From: Adiantum capillus-veneris
Lineage: Eukaryota > Streptophyta > Polypodiopsida > Polypodiales > Pteridaceae
Reading direction: 5' to 3'
Length of the DNA stretch: 64,000 nucleotides
Assembly: GCA_014529385.2 (NCBI GenBank)
Contig: CM043949.1
Coordinates: 113,587,477-113,651,476, forward strand
Each line of letters opens with the position of its first letter. Position 1 is the first letter of the stretch. The notes beneath the pieces are model-generated. The model had not been told where the DNA came from. It saw nothing but the letters and a program-made list of their open reading frames with translations, and ran no database searches. The translations under genes and the position numbers were made by a program. Shown here piece by piece: positions 23,578 to 34,450 of the stretch.

Positions 23578-24017
23578 GAAGAAGAGAGTTTTAACGTCGC
23601 AGGAAACTATCCCAAAAGACGTTAAAGATTAGGTTAGATGTAGACTTACGTTAAATTAGATTTAGGTTTATTTTTAGTTAGATTTACGTTTATTTAGATT
23701 TACGCTTATTTACGTTAGATCGAGTCCACGCAAGAATTACTTACGGTTTAGGGTTTAGAGTTAGACAAACAGTGAAAAGATCTACTGTGAAAAGATGTTA
23801 AGATGCTGTGAAGTGCTACAGCTAGAGAAGAGGCAAAGGGGTTTTGTCCACTACATGCAGTATCATGTAGACGTGGGTCTGTAGATTTCTTGTACCCACA
23901 AATATAGGTATTGACCAATAAAGACGAGATTATAACCCGGTGGTTCTGATCTCCGTGCACCTCTAGACCGAGGTGTGCGGGGATTGTACATGACTAGAGA
24001 ATGTGAGGTAGAGCGAG

Positions 24018-24087
<70 letters not shown>

Positions 24088-24149
24088 AACGAAGAACGTC
24101 AATAGAATATTAAATTTGTTGTCCAGGTTATAAGATTTTTATCCTCATT
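22641..24149. other. CACTA 5' non-coding region
   Basis: No convincing gene is present. It contains a duplicated block (around 22800-23000 and 23520-23720: AACGTCG.AGGAAACTAT, then GTTAGATGTAGACTTACGTT), a (CA)n tract at about 23526-23576 and a (GA)n tract at about 24015-24084. A stretch at 23040-23390 may be weakly coding (AACCATCT.. and GATGGAGATGAGGCAG words) but shows no recognisable domain. Confidence 0.5.
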
Positions 24150-26657
24150 ATGAGTAGTGACGAGGATGTGGGACCGTCCAACCGAAACACCTATCTCTCA
24201 ACGAGGGTCTTATGTCCTTGTAATCAATGCAAGCATGCTGTGCGACGGACAAGACGTGTTTCTTTGCAGCACGTTCGCGAATTTGGAGAGTTCGATCCAT
24301 CTATTATAGATCGAGTTGTTGCAAATTATAACTCGTCGGACTCTGACGCTGGCCAACAAGCAGCAATCTTGCAACCCAATAGACGTGTTCGCAGGCGCTT
24401 TCGTCAAGCAGCATATGTGAGGCCACAAGATGTAGCCTCTGACAGCTCGGGGGATGATCATGCAGAGCACATTCCCAACGAGGCAATGTTTGAGCCCGAG
24501 ATTGATGAAATGATCGAGACGATCATGGATTCAGAAAGGCTTATCTATGATGATATGAAAAGTGAAGCCGATACGCCATTGTATAATGGAGCACGTATGT
24601 CTAGATTGAAAGCACTCCTGGTTCTTCTCAACATGCAGGCAAATTTTGGATGGAGTGACACTAGCGTCATAGCGCTTTTCATGTGATCTATTATAATTAG
24701 TTTACTTTAATAAAACTCTAAATGTATAATGATCTGATAGATTTTTACACGACTGTATCATATTTTTATGTTGTGTAGATTGCTTAAAGAGCACATACTA
24801 CCAGCTGACAATGTGATGCCAGATTTTCGAGATGAAGCAAAAAAGATTTTGCGAAACTTGGGGATGGATTACAATTCTATCCACGCTTGTCCTAATGACT
24901 GCATTCTTTTCAGAGGGGAATACATAGACATGGAAGCTCGAAATTTGCGCTTACGCCTGGCTATGGATGGCGTAAATCCATTTGGTCAAAGATCAACATC
25001 TTACAGTGTATGGCCCGTTGTCATCGTCAACTACAACATTCCCCCGTGGTTGACTACGAAGAAGGGGCACTTATGGCTAAGCTTGATCGTGCCAGGGCGA
25101 TATAAAGTGGAGAATATGGATGTGTATCTTCGTCCACTATTGGAAGAGCTACAACAATTGTGGATTGGCATCGAGGTGGTGGATATGAGCCGACACACAG
25201 AACGACGGAATGCTTTGATCAGAGGCATTCTAATGTGGACCATGCATGACTATCCTGGGCTAACAGAATGCTCAGGTGATCTATTGACACTCCTCACTTA
25301 GACACTGTAAATCTTGTTTTTTCCCATAGTTGATCTATTATCATGTGTATACATGCAGGGCTTCAAACAAGCGGATACAGAGCATGTGTCACATGTGGAC
25401 CTAGACTGAATGCATGTAGGGCGCCCTCACTGAAGAAGCAAATCTACGAAGGTCATCAAGCGTATCTTCCAGAGAATCATGTGTTACGCGACGGCTTTTT
25501 GGTAAGAGAGCCACCAAGGATGTCTGCACAAGCATGGTTAGAGCAGAAGGAGATGTGCAATGACGGATTGCCTCCAGGGATGAAGAGACTATCTCTATGG
25601 TACGAGTTACCATACTGGCCCCGACTCATGATCAATCACTTGCTCGATCCAATGCACATATTCAAGAATGTGGGTAATCTACTATGGGACCATCTGACCG
25701 GCAAGAAAGATACTTTGGGAGCCAGAGTTTAAGATGGTTGCAAAACCAATTGAAAAGCGCACAACAATGCGGTGACGAAGTGACTGAGGAAGAGTGGGAG
25801 TACTCTCGGGGTTGCGCGACCAAGGTAAGTTTGCAATGTACCACATGCTAGTGACTTTATTTCTAAATGTTTGAACGGCCACTCATAATCTTTGTTCGTT
25901 GTAGTATAAGTCATACACAGCAGCATGGTGTAAAGGTCGACATTTTAGGGTGGAACGGATCGACAAAAAGCGTTTTACTCAAGATTGTGGAATCATGGCA
26001 AAATTTGAACAGTCTAGTCGACGACGTTCCTCTGATGCAGATCCTGTGGTGGCGGAACTCACTTACTTTGGCACGCTGCAAGAGATTTTGAGGATCGATT
26101 ACAAAGGATTTTTTGTCGACTTGTTCGACGTGCAATGGTTCAAGATAATCATGGAGGGTCGCAACGCTACTGTGCGTAGAGGAGAGTCTGGTTTTCTTGA
26201 GGTGGATTCTACTAAGAAATGGACTGACCTAAGAGACACTTTCGTACTACCAGAGCATTGTGAACAAGTAAGTATGTAAATAGTTAACATCCCCCTTTTA
26301 CAAGTTATGTGCTTGAAAGCTCTCATGTAAGTTATGTGGCTCTGGCAAGTAATATTTCATCGTACAAAGTCTACATCAAACTGGTGGTACGTCATAGAGG
26401 TAGCCCCTCGTAGTGCAAGGACGTATGAAGGCTACCATGTGCCAATCACAACGGCATCAATGGAGGAGATCAGAGAAGATGCTCAATCAGAAGCCGCTGC
26501 GGTGGTGCTAGACGAGCATCAAGATGCTACTACTCTATATGGGGTGCATGCAGAGGAGCTACAAAATGAAACAGAGGATATGTGTTTAAACGGAGAGCTC
26601 TATATAGATATAGGAAGTTATGCTGAGTTATGCGAGGATGAGAGAGAGATCTCTTAA
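24150..26657 (+). CDS. CACTA Tnp2-type transposase (TnpD-like), damaged
   Basis: This is the catalytic transposase of the element (Transposase_21/Tnp2 family). Exon 1, 24150-24682, has the N-terminal Cys motif LCPCNQCKHAVRRTRRVSLQ. A GT-AG intron (24683-24778) joins ...VIALF to LLKEHILPADNVMPDF. Exon 2, 24779-25275, carries IHACPNDCILFRGEY, AMDGVNPFGQRSTSYSVWPV and IPPWLTTKKGHLWLSLIVPG. An intron (25276-25358) leads to exon 3 with GYRACVTCGPR and RLMINHLLDPMHIFKNV. Near 25730 the frame shifts by one base, after which RWLQNQLKSAQQCGDE continues to a consensus donor (ACCAAG|GTAAGT, 25824/25825). Exon 4 (25905 to about 26270) matches the DUF4216 pattern: TQDCGIMAKFEQ, LTYFGTLQEILRIDYKGFFV. Exon 5 is about 26350-26657. 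I do not see a DUF4218 region between exons 3 and 4. With the frameshift, this copy is probably inactive. Confidence 0.82.
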
Positions 26658-26924
26658 AGCCACAAATATTGTATTTGAACAATTTTGCTCCGTGTTGTAA
26701 AAGCTCTGGCTCTCTAAGTACCTTCCATGGTGTATAACGCTCTTTTCTACTCGCGCTCTTTTGATTGAAAATTCTAAGTTTTCGACTTGCCTCTTCTATC
26801 ACTCAATTCATTGCGTCATTGTATTTATATGCGTCATTACGTCATTGTATTTAATGGTCTTTGCGTCATTGTCTACTCTATTCATTCAATATTAAGTTTA
26901 AATATTCGTGTGTTTAATGCAGGT

Positions 26925-28234
26925 ATGGATGATGAGGAGTTTCTTTCTTCTTTGTCACCGCAGCAGAGACAGTGGTACCTAGAGCATCATCCCTCTGGCG
27001 CATCATTGCGCGTTCCTACTCCATCCGCATCTCCCTCTCTTTCGGAGCATTCGGCGCGCTCCGAAGCTTCGGCGTCGACGAGACGATCTTCACACTCGTC
27101 TAGACATCGGCGCTCTTGTGGTGGCGGTGGCGGTTGTTGTGGGGATTCCGCCGCCGATGCCTCCACACCGCCTCGTGTTCGATGAGGCTCTTTACCCTCC
27201 CCTTCTTTGCCCGCCCCCACACCAGCCACAGCATCGCCATCTACGCCAGGTTTTGCGCGGCTAACTGTTCCTAGCAGCTACACACCTCTACCCACTCCGC
27301 CAGGAGCCACCCCACTCGACACTCCTCGCTTCGGGGCCCAGACGCCGGTGGAGACACCTGACGTCCGTACCCCCATCGACACGCTGCTAGAGACCCCTGC
27401 CGGGACACCTAGGTTCACGCGTCACCGGCCAGAGGGTTTGCCTTACTTCGTCGACTTCAGCGGCGGCATCATCATGGATGATGACGGCAAGAAGGTGATC
27501 TCGTGCATGCGTGGTCTTTGCTCTCAGCTGTTTAGACACTACATACTAAACAAATGGAGTGAAGTACCAAGTGATTTAAAAAACAGAGTCATCAGCATAC
27601 TTCATGATGAGTTTTCCGTTCCAACACGGGATCAGCGCTTCAATGAAGACCTGATGAAGATTTGAATGTGCGAATACTGCAAACACAAGCGTTCCGAAGT
27701 GCAAAAAGCAATCAAGAATGGGTGGAACAGGCCAAATTGGCTGGCCAAAGAAGATTGGAAGAATGCGAAGAAAGCAGCGTGCAAGAATCCCGACAAGTGG
27801 AAGCAACAAAAGGATGCAGCCAGAGCGCGAGTAGAGGCAGGGAGCTCGCACCACTTGGGGAGCGGTGGATGGGCATCATTTGAGGCCGATTTTGTAAGTG
27901 TTTTCGCATTGCTCTTTATGTTCGATAGTTTAGGGTTTATGAGTTTTTTAATTCTAACATAATGAAATCTTTGTATGTTTTGACAGTGGTCGATGACAGG
28001 ACGTGATCCCACACCGTACGAGCGCGAGTACGCAGGCAGGAAGGGCTTAAACGCCCTGATGGACATTCTCAGTTCTCACGGCGGCATGGTTAGTATTAGG
28101 GTTTGCTCTTTTCTATTTTTTGTATTGTTTTATAAATGTCATTATATGTTTATACTTATTGAAAGCTGTCTTATTGTCTTTTTTTGCAGAATCCGACAGA
28201 TACACCGCTTGGACGCGATGAGACGTCTGACTAG
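26925..28234 (+). CDS. CACTA TnpA-like protein with two in-frame UGA codons
   Basis: This is the second gene of the CACTA element, resembling the plant Transposase_24/TNPA group that binds subterminal repeats. It has three exons, 26925-27893, 27987-28088 and 28190-28234, joined by clean GT-AG introns in phase 0, and ends ...TDTPLGRDETSD. The N-terminal part is Ser/Pro/Thr-rich, followed by a folded segment (VDFSGGIIMDDDGKKVISCM, then ILNKWSEVPSDLKNRVI) and a basic C-terminal part: CEYCKHKRSEVQKAIKNGW, GSSHHLGSGGWASF, MTGRDPTPYEREYAGRK. The frame stays open for 372 codons except for two UGA codons, at 27183-27185 and 27663-27665. Both could be former UGG (Trp) codons, consistent with G-to-A decay. 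Alternatively the first UGA ends a real short protein. Confidence 0.72.
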
Positions 28235-28609
28235 ACGACGTCAGTTTAGCCGTAGCTAGATAGCATTAGTTTAGGGTTTCTCATAGCTTATGTATCATGA
28301 GACGGATTTTATACGTCTTTTTGAACCATGTATATTATTACATTTGTCACCGCAGTTCCTTTTGCCAATCAATTCTTTATGCCTATGATGTTGTACAATT
28401 GTCATTATTACATTTGCCAATCAATTCATTTTGCCTATGATGTGTACAATTGTCAATTTTACGCTTGTCAATTTTGCAAACAATGCGTCTTGTGGGTGAC
28501 TATTTTGGGTCTATTATCTACCCTTGCACTTTTTTTAAAAAGTGAATCAAGTACAATATGGTTGATGGGTGGCAGGGCATTCAATGCCCTGTCACCAAAA
28601 AAAAATTCT
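28235..28609. other. CACTA 3' non-coding region
   Basis: AT-rich sequence with repeated words (TTTGCCAATCAATTC, TGCCTATGATGTTGTACAATT) lies between the TnpA-like stop codon and the right subterminal repeats. It would hold the 3' untranslated region. No gene is seen. Confidence 0.5.
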
Positions 28610-28790
28610 CTCGGGCGTCGCTATAACCGTCGCTATTTATGGCTATGTAGCGTCGCTATGAGCGTCGCTATAGTCTTCTGTGTAAACGTCGCTATAACCG
28701 TCGCTATGAGCGTCTCTATATAGCGACGCTATTAGCGACGCCGGCGGTTATAAAAACCCAGTGTATTTCCGTCGCTAATAGCGTCACAAG
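28610..28790. repeat. CACTA right subterminal repeats
   Basis: There are at least eight copies of CGTCGCTAT, arranged directly and inverted (GCGTCGCTATGAGCGTCGC, AACCGTCGCTATGAGCGTC, TAGCGACGCTATTAGCGAC), within 180 bp. This is the mirror of the left end and the expected TnpA target array. Confidence 0.78.
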
Positions 28791-28814
28791 AGCACACAAC
28801 CTCTTGTAGTGTAC

Positions 28815-29223
28815 CATACATTGTTGAAAATGGATTTTTTTACTAATTGCAACATTTATTCTAATGTGTGGAGTGAAATGGAAGGGGAAAACCTCTATTC
28901 CTGGGTCGTTATTCATGGTCTATGCATGACCTAATTCTTAAAACAAAACAAAAATACAGTCGTCCAAACTAAGGTCGTACCTAATGAGAGGCAAAAAAAA
29001 GATTTACCAAAGTGTTTATCTTAGTCAACCTAAGAGGGACCAAAACTCTACGAATTACTAGTTGAAATTGCAACTTTATGCTTACAATGATATGCACCTT
29101 TTGCCTAAAAATGGAAACAAATGGGTCATACAAGTTTTTGTGATTCATGAAACCTACTTGGTTATGCTAAAAGTTAAGCATTCATGCAATATGTAACAAC
29201 AATAGACACAAGTCCTTCCTCAG
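28815..29223 (-). other. Gypsy leader continuing right of the CACTA insertion
   Basis: The sequence resumes after the TAC duplication with no gene and leads into the presumed primer-binding site at about 29224-29237. It is the right half of the leader whose left half lies at about 21780-21946. Confidence 0.55.
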
Positions 29224-29238
29224 GGGGGGCACCAAAAT

Positions 29239-30100
29239 TGAGGCGGTCTGGGGCAGGCAACAAGAGAGGCGACGTATAAACACCCCTCAAGGCTCCCGTG
29301 TTGCTCAATTGGTGCTGGGGCAACCACAAGTACAACACAACAACAAACCCACAACCAAACACAAACAAGATAGGGGCACCACCTAGTTATGGGATGCAAA
29401 CTAGGATGCAAGAAAGATTTTGTCACAACCAAGAGAAGGTGCAACAAAACGCACACAAGCAATCTGACACAAGGACACACACCAAATGACACAAGAGAGA
29501 GTTAGAGCAAAGTGAAGAAAGAGAGAGAGGAGTGGAGTTTGTGCAAATACCTGATTGACAACTTGCAAGGTAAGGCTGTATACTTATCACACTATCACGG
29601 AGCTTGTATAAACTAAACCAACAATTAGTGAATGGTAAACATTGGTAGCACACACACATTTTCTTAGGGTGCGAAAAACCTCTCACCACAAAACCCTCTT
29701 ACAATGAACAAGAAACTTAGCAATAAAAACACACTAACCACTTTCTCAAACAAGCTCAAATGACGGAACTTAAATGATATGAGTCACCTTGCATTTACTA
29801 AACCACGTGGCACAAGTGAAGGACAACGATTATAGAACCAAGACACGCCTTTGGAGCTCCAAAACCTCAAGGGTGTTGGGGTGCTATGTGGAAGCTTGGA
29901 GATGGTTTTACAAGAAGGAAAGGGGCCTATTTATAGGTTGGAGACCCCTCATTAAGATTATTGGAAATCCTAATTTACAAACTAACAAATCACGATTATG
30001 ATTTTTTATGAGTATCAAAACATTGCGAGCCTTCTTTGTTTGCTTGAGTCATGGATGTGGGCTCAAGAGAGCACATTATTGTGGTAGATAAGATGAAAGT
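29239..30100 (-). repeat. Presumed 5' LTR of the gypsy element (partial)
   Basis: It starts TGAGGCGGTCTGGGG on the plus strand immediately after ...GGGGCACCAAAAT. This is the same arrangement as the 39-46 kb element (...GGGGGCACCAAAA then TGATAGCGGG). On the minus strand CCTATAAATAGGCCCC (about 29928-29943) is a good TATA box. The far end of the LTR and its partner copy were not found, so the right boundary is arbitrary. Confidence 0.45.
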
Positions 30101-30110
30101 AAATTTTAAG

Positions 30111-30160
<50 letters not shown>

Positions 30161-31939
30161 TATTATATGTATATGTCTTCAGGAGGGTACTTTTTAGAGT
30201 TGGATTAATGGGTGTTTGTGTTAGTAGGTTAGTAGTTAGTATTAACAATTACTAGAAAAAGTTAGTTATATATTTACAACGGGTAAAATGACTTGAAGGA
30301 TGAGAAAAGAGATGTGAATGAGATGGGTAAACCCTTGAGGAATCTTAGACTCACCCTTGCGTAGACTGTCGAAAGTGATCGCCGTTCTTCTTCTTCTTCT
30401 TTTCACGCCACCGCCATAGTTGAATCACCATAAAGGCAATGAGGGTTTTGTGGATAAAAAACCCCCATTTTTTAGAGATTAAGGATGATTTAGTTGTTGA
30501 TTTTTATTGCATTCTTGAAAGGGTAGAATAAAATTGTAATATGGGAGTAATAGAGAGAGATATGGAGATGGTGGATGTAGGTAGAGCTTTAAAAGAGAGC
30601 TATGGGTGTGAGAGGGGAGTATAATGGTCAAGAGGGAGAGAGAAAATCAGGTAATTTGTAGGTTTGAGTGAGGAATAGAGAGAAATGAGTGTGTGTGTGT
30701 GTGTGGAAGTAGGAAAGGAGGTGAGAGAAGACTATGGGCTACTTGTGAGAAAAGTGGAGAGACTGTGGTCCACCAAAAAAATCCTATCTCACCGGTGGTA
30801 GCTCCAAAAACTATCAAAATCTTTGAGGTGATTATTCAGCTCTTGTTCCATATTTTGTCTTCTTCTAACCACCGCTTCAAATTTGGAGTAGAGATGGATA
30901 TAAAAAATCCCACCAAAATACCTATTTTTCTTCACAAAAAAGTCTTTATTGGCCCCCCTTTTGTTGAATTTGCATAAGGTTCCAAAGGTAAGCCCCTCCT
31001 TGCATGAGAGCATGACCTAATAGATTCTTAGGGGTTTGAAAATATGCCTGGTTGTGAGTTATGCATAGATATAATATATGAATATAATGAAAAATAATAG
31101 GCTAATATATATAAACAATTTGTGGAATCTAGAATAGTGTAAGCTATATATATATATAATAAATATATAAAAATATAGAAAATTAGATGAGGAGGGTTCT
31201 CATTTGTTTTTATTGATGTATATTTATTTACAAGAGGTAAGAAATAATACTTGTAGAAAATAGGAATTTAGTGAAAGGCAATGAGTGATGGTGAAGTGTA
31301 TTTTGTAGGTTTTTCCTTGGAGTGGTTTCACACCAAAAATAAGCACAGCTTGCAAGAAATGATTTTTTATAGAACACATGGTAATAAAGATCATGGTAAT
31401 GGTGAGTAAATGTATATAGTATACTTAGGTAAATACACACACCTAGACATACATATTCAAATAAATACAAAAAATAATTATAATAAAAAATCTCTATATC
31501 TAGGCCCTATATACAATGAAATATTTATACACAAAAGAGCCATAATATATTTTGACTTTTATTTTTATATATTTTCTTGGCTCAACTAGCCCAGTGACTA
31601 GCTAAGTGAGGGTTTTTAAGGAGATATAGGAAAAGTTCCCTACTCACACATACCTATCTACAGTGAAAGGGTGAAGATAGCCACAGTGTTTGGGTGATTT
31701 TGGTAGAGTGAGGTAGCTCACTATGGCAATTACGAAGAGCCAAAAAATGACTATCACTATTCTATATGTCCTAGATATGTGGAAACGCTATCTCTTGGGA
31801 ACTCCATTCATCCTACGAATGGATCACAAAGCCTTAAGAATTTCATCACGTAAACCAAGCTCTTTGACAAACAAATGAGGTGGGCACATTTTCTTTCGTA
31901 ATTTAAATTTCATATTCTCAAATTACTAGCAAGCACAAT
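30101..31939. other. Intergenic, AT-rich, nothing recognised
   Basis: This holds a (GA)n tract (about 30113-30156), a short (GT)n tract at about 30688, and AT-rich sequence with ATATAT runs near 31140-31180. Part of it may belong to the U3 of the preceding LTR. No ORF shows a domain. Confidence 0.5.
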
Positions 31940-33718
31940 TAAGTGGTCGATGCACTTTCACGACTGCCAAGGGTAAATGTAGTGTCTATAGAAACTCACA
32001 ATGATCTATCTTTTATGATAGATGAGTATGCGACCAACCAAGACTTTAAGTACATAATTACAGCCTTTGCATCAGGGAAGAAAAAAGAATCATTCACCCT
32101 GAAGGATAGTTATCTTCCAAATGGAAATAAGTTATGTGTTACTCACCCATACAATAAGAAAGTCATATATGAATCCCATGCTTCTCCTTATGGGGGGCAA
32201 AGAGGGATTCCATAATCTACTCTTCGAGGAGTAAAAGTGTATTTATGTTGGCCTACCATGAAAAGTAAACATCCCATGCTTCTCCTTATGGGGGGCAAAG
32301 AGGGATTCCATAATCTACTCTTGGAGGAGTAAAAGCGTATTTATGTTGGCCTACCATGAAAAGTAAACATACCGTGAATACTATTTTTCAAAATGTGTGG
32401 TCTGTCAAAAGCCAAAATTTGAGTGAGGGAAGCAACTTGAATTGTTTTAGTCAACAGGCTTAACAAGAAAACACACTCTATGCCTATCAAAAAGACTATT
32501 AAGGCACATCAAACGACAACCCTCTTTATATATCAAATTTTCAAGTATCATGGCTTGCCAACATCCATAGTGCTGGACATAGATCCTAGAATAACCAGTA
32601 ATTTTTAGAAGGGTCTCTTTGAGAATCTAGGACGAAGATCAATGTTCTCAATGCAAGAAGTACCTACCTCTTATAGAGAATGCGTACAATGACATTGTAC
32701 ATATTTCTATGGGGAAAGCACCTTTCAAGGTTAAAGAGGGAAGATCCAAAAGTCCCTTACTACTTAAAGTACATGGGAAGATCTTCACTACTGATGATGA
32801 ATATAGCCGAGACTCACAAGAATCTTTTCCAAAGATTAAAGAGACTATATCCATCTCACAGCAAAGGCAAAAAGGGCTACTGCTAATAAGCACAGAAGAG
32901 CCTTAGCCTCTAAGGAAAATGGTTGGGTCTTGCTAAAGTTTCTCAAGGCTCGTCTAAGGCATACTACGGGCAAGAATCCTATGGGCCACCAAGAGTATTA
33001 TGCTAAACTAGCAAAAAGATACTATGATCCTTTTTTAAATTCTTAAGCCAATCATTGAGATGGCTTATCAATTAAATTTTCCCAACCATTGGCTCATGCA
33101 CAATGTTTTCCATGAGAGCCTACTAAGCCTTACGAAGGAGCGCCACCAAAAGAAGCAATAGTTGCAGACCCTCCAAAAATCAAAGATCACAAAGAAGTAC
33201 TTCAATTTGAGTCCATCCTATGACATGAAGACAAGGTATTAAGAAACGGTAAGATTATTTGATGATATCTTATTAAGTTTAAGGATTATCCTTTTAAAGA
33301 TGCTAGAGGGATGCAAGGAACCTAGGAATATGAACCTTGTCAATGCTTGCAATGCTACACTAGAGTAAGCAAATGAAAATGCATTTTAAATGAACAATGT
33401 TTTTGTCATTCTCTTTCTTTATTTGTGCACAAAATTAAAGAAGTGTGCATGCTTAAGATCATGTTTGTGGTGAAGACGTATCTCAAACACCAAGTAGAAA
33501 TTGTCACTCTACTTTGGAAGTATGATATGGACTAAAGAACAGACATGCTTGCGGCAGCTAAGTCTCCTGAGCACCAAATGGATTAGTCATCCATTTTGGA
33601 ATGATGTCGTAGAGTGAAAATGGATCCTCTACCCGCTAAGAAACATGGACTAATGAGTAGGATGTATCTTCTCTACCTCATAGAGTCGAGGAGGACTATG
33701 ATTTCAAGAGAGCGGTAA
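31940..33718 (+). mobile_element. 3' half of a chromodomain-type Ty3/gypsy element
   Basis: This decayed plus-strand fossil begins with the RNase H end (DALSRLPRVNVVS, 31945) and continues through the integrase zinc-binding region (YESHASPYGGQRGIP at about 32165, then a YLCWPTMKSK-like segment). The core is weakly preserved (KYHGLPTSIVLDIDPRITS, about 32540). Near 33160-33300 lies a chromodomain-like stretch (IKDHKEVLQFES, IKFKDYPFKDARG). It ends directly at an LTR beginning TGTCATAAAATAT at 33719, after a purine-rich tract. The 5' half is missing and the remainder has many breaks. Confidence 0.75.
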
Positions 33719-34450
33719 TGTCATAAAATATAATATCTAACTTTACCAAATGATTTTCTCATATTAAACTGATCATTTAATATAGGAAGATATAATGGGA
33801 ACAAGAGTTAGGATATATATATGTGCTTCTAGACCTATCTCAACAGGGGACCAAAAGGAGAAATGGTTGCATCTCAATTCGGGTCCAAAAGGAGACGGTC
33901 TACCAAAGAGTAATGCGCAATAAGTGCTTCTACACTTATCTCACTAGGAACCAAGAGGAGAGATGGTTACATCTCAATATGGTTCCAAAACGAGGTAGTC
34001 TATCAAAGAGAAACATGCATCTAATGGAGCTTAAAAGACCTTAGGGTTAGCTTCATTAAAGACCTCCAAAGGTTAGTGTTAAAAGTCCTTAGACCTTAGG
34101 CAATATAGGGCTGCGTTTGAGGTGGGAACCCGGCCCAAGCGTGGGGTGATTGCCATGCTTGGTGACTAAGGTGCTTGAGGTGCTTGTCATGCTTGATGAG
34201 TAAGGTGATTGGGGTGCTTGTCGTGCTTGCTAACTAAGGTGCTTGTCATGCTTGATGAGAAAGGTGCTTGAGAAGTTTCCCATGAATGGGGGGTAAGGTT
34301 CTTGATCCAAAAAGAGACCCTAAAAGGAGGGGGAAAGCCCCAAAGTTAGGAAAATATTTGACCTAACCTCCCACTCACCCAAAGGGCACCCCCTTTCTCA
34401 AGGGGGCACATGGTCACATGTGAAGCTCTCCCTATGCTTAGCTATTGGGG
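33719..34450 (+). repeat. 3' LTR (partial) of the chromovirus element
   Basis: It begins TGTCATAAAATATAATATC, with the family word GATTTTCTCATATTAAACTG. It contains a minisatellite built from AAGGTGCTTGAGGTGCTTGT / CATGCTTGATGAG (about 34150-34275). It matches the minus-strand LTR at 57780-59622 up to about 34445 (CACATGGTCACATGTG, CTATGCTTAGC) and then stops, so about half the LTR is present. Confidence 0.78.

Larger units (their letters stand above)
21947..28811 (+). mobile_element. Structurally complete CACTA (En/Spm) transposon
   Basis: This 6,865-bp DNA transposon has perfect 12-bp terminal inverted repeats (CACTACAAGAGG at 21947-21958 and CCTCTTGTAGTG at 28800-28811) and a 3-bp target duplication, TAC (21944-21946, 28812-28814). 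Both ends carry arrays of the subterminal word GCGTCGCTATGAGCGTC. It encodes two plus-strand genes: a Tnp2-type transposase (24150-26657) and a TnpA-like protein (26925-28234). The 5' 2 kb is non-coding and rich in (CT)n, (CA)n and (GA)n tracts. It inserted into the leader of the minus-strand gypsy element, whose flanks continue on both sides. Both genes carry lesions, so it is probably non-autonomous now. Confidence 0.93.
17110..29238 (-). mobile_element. Old Ty3/gypsy element, minus strand, with CACTA inserted
   Basis: A decayed gypsy element reads leftwards. From right to left: presumed primer site TTTTGGTGCCCCCC (about 29224-29237), leader (split by the CACTA transposon 21947-28811), gag (about 21000-21800), protease region with GYPFILGRPWLMKMRALQYW (about 20150) and a GAQIC motif (about 20370), reverse transcriptase with RVMPCGLKNAPATFQRFMN and VFIDDFCIYS (about 19200-19330), RNase H region (about 18050-18650), and integrase with KKIFLAGYVWPSLHVD, HDVMGPL and YILAAIDYMTRWVEA (about 17400-17650) ending near SQSNGMAKKANGVI (about 17200). 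RT before integrase is the Ty3/gypsy order. The coding region is broken many times and the 3' LTR is not found at the left, where the sequence runs into microsatellites. It looks much older than the copia element. Confidence 0.85.

Noticed and set aside
29174-29689. Cys/Leu/Val-rich minus-strand ORFs near 29.2-29.7 kb
   Set aside because: They lie in the presumed LTR next to the primer site and show no domain.
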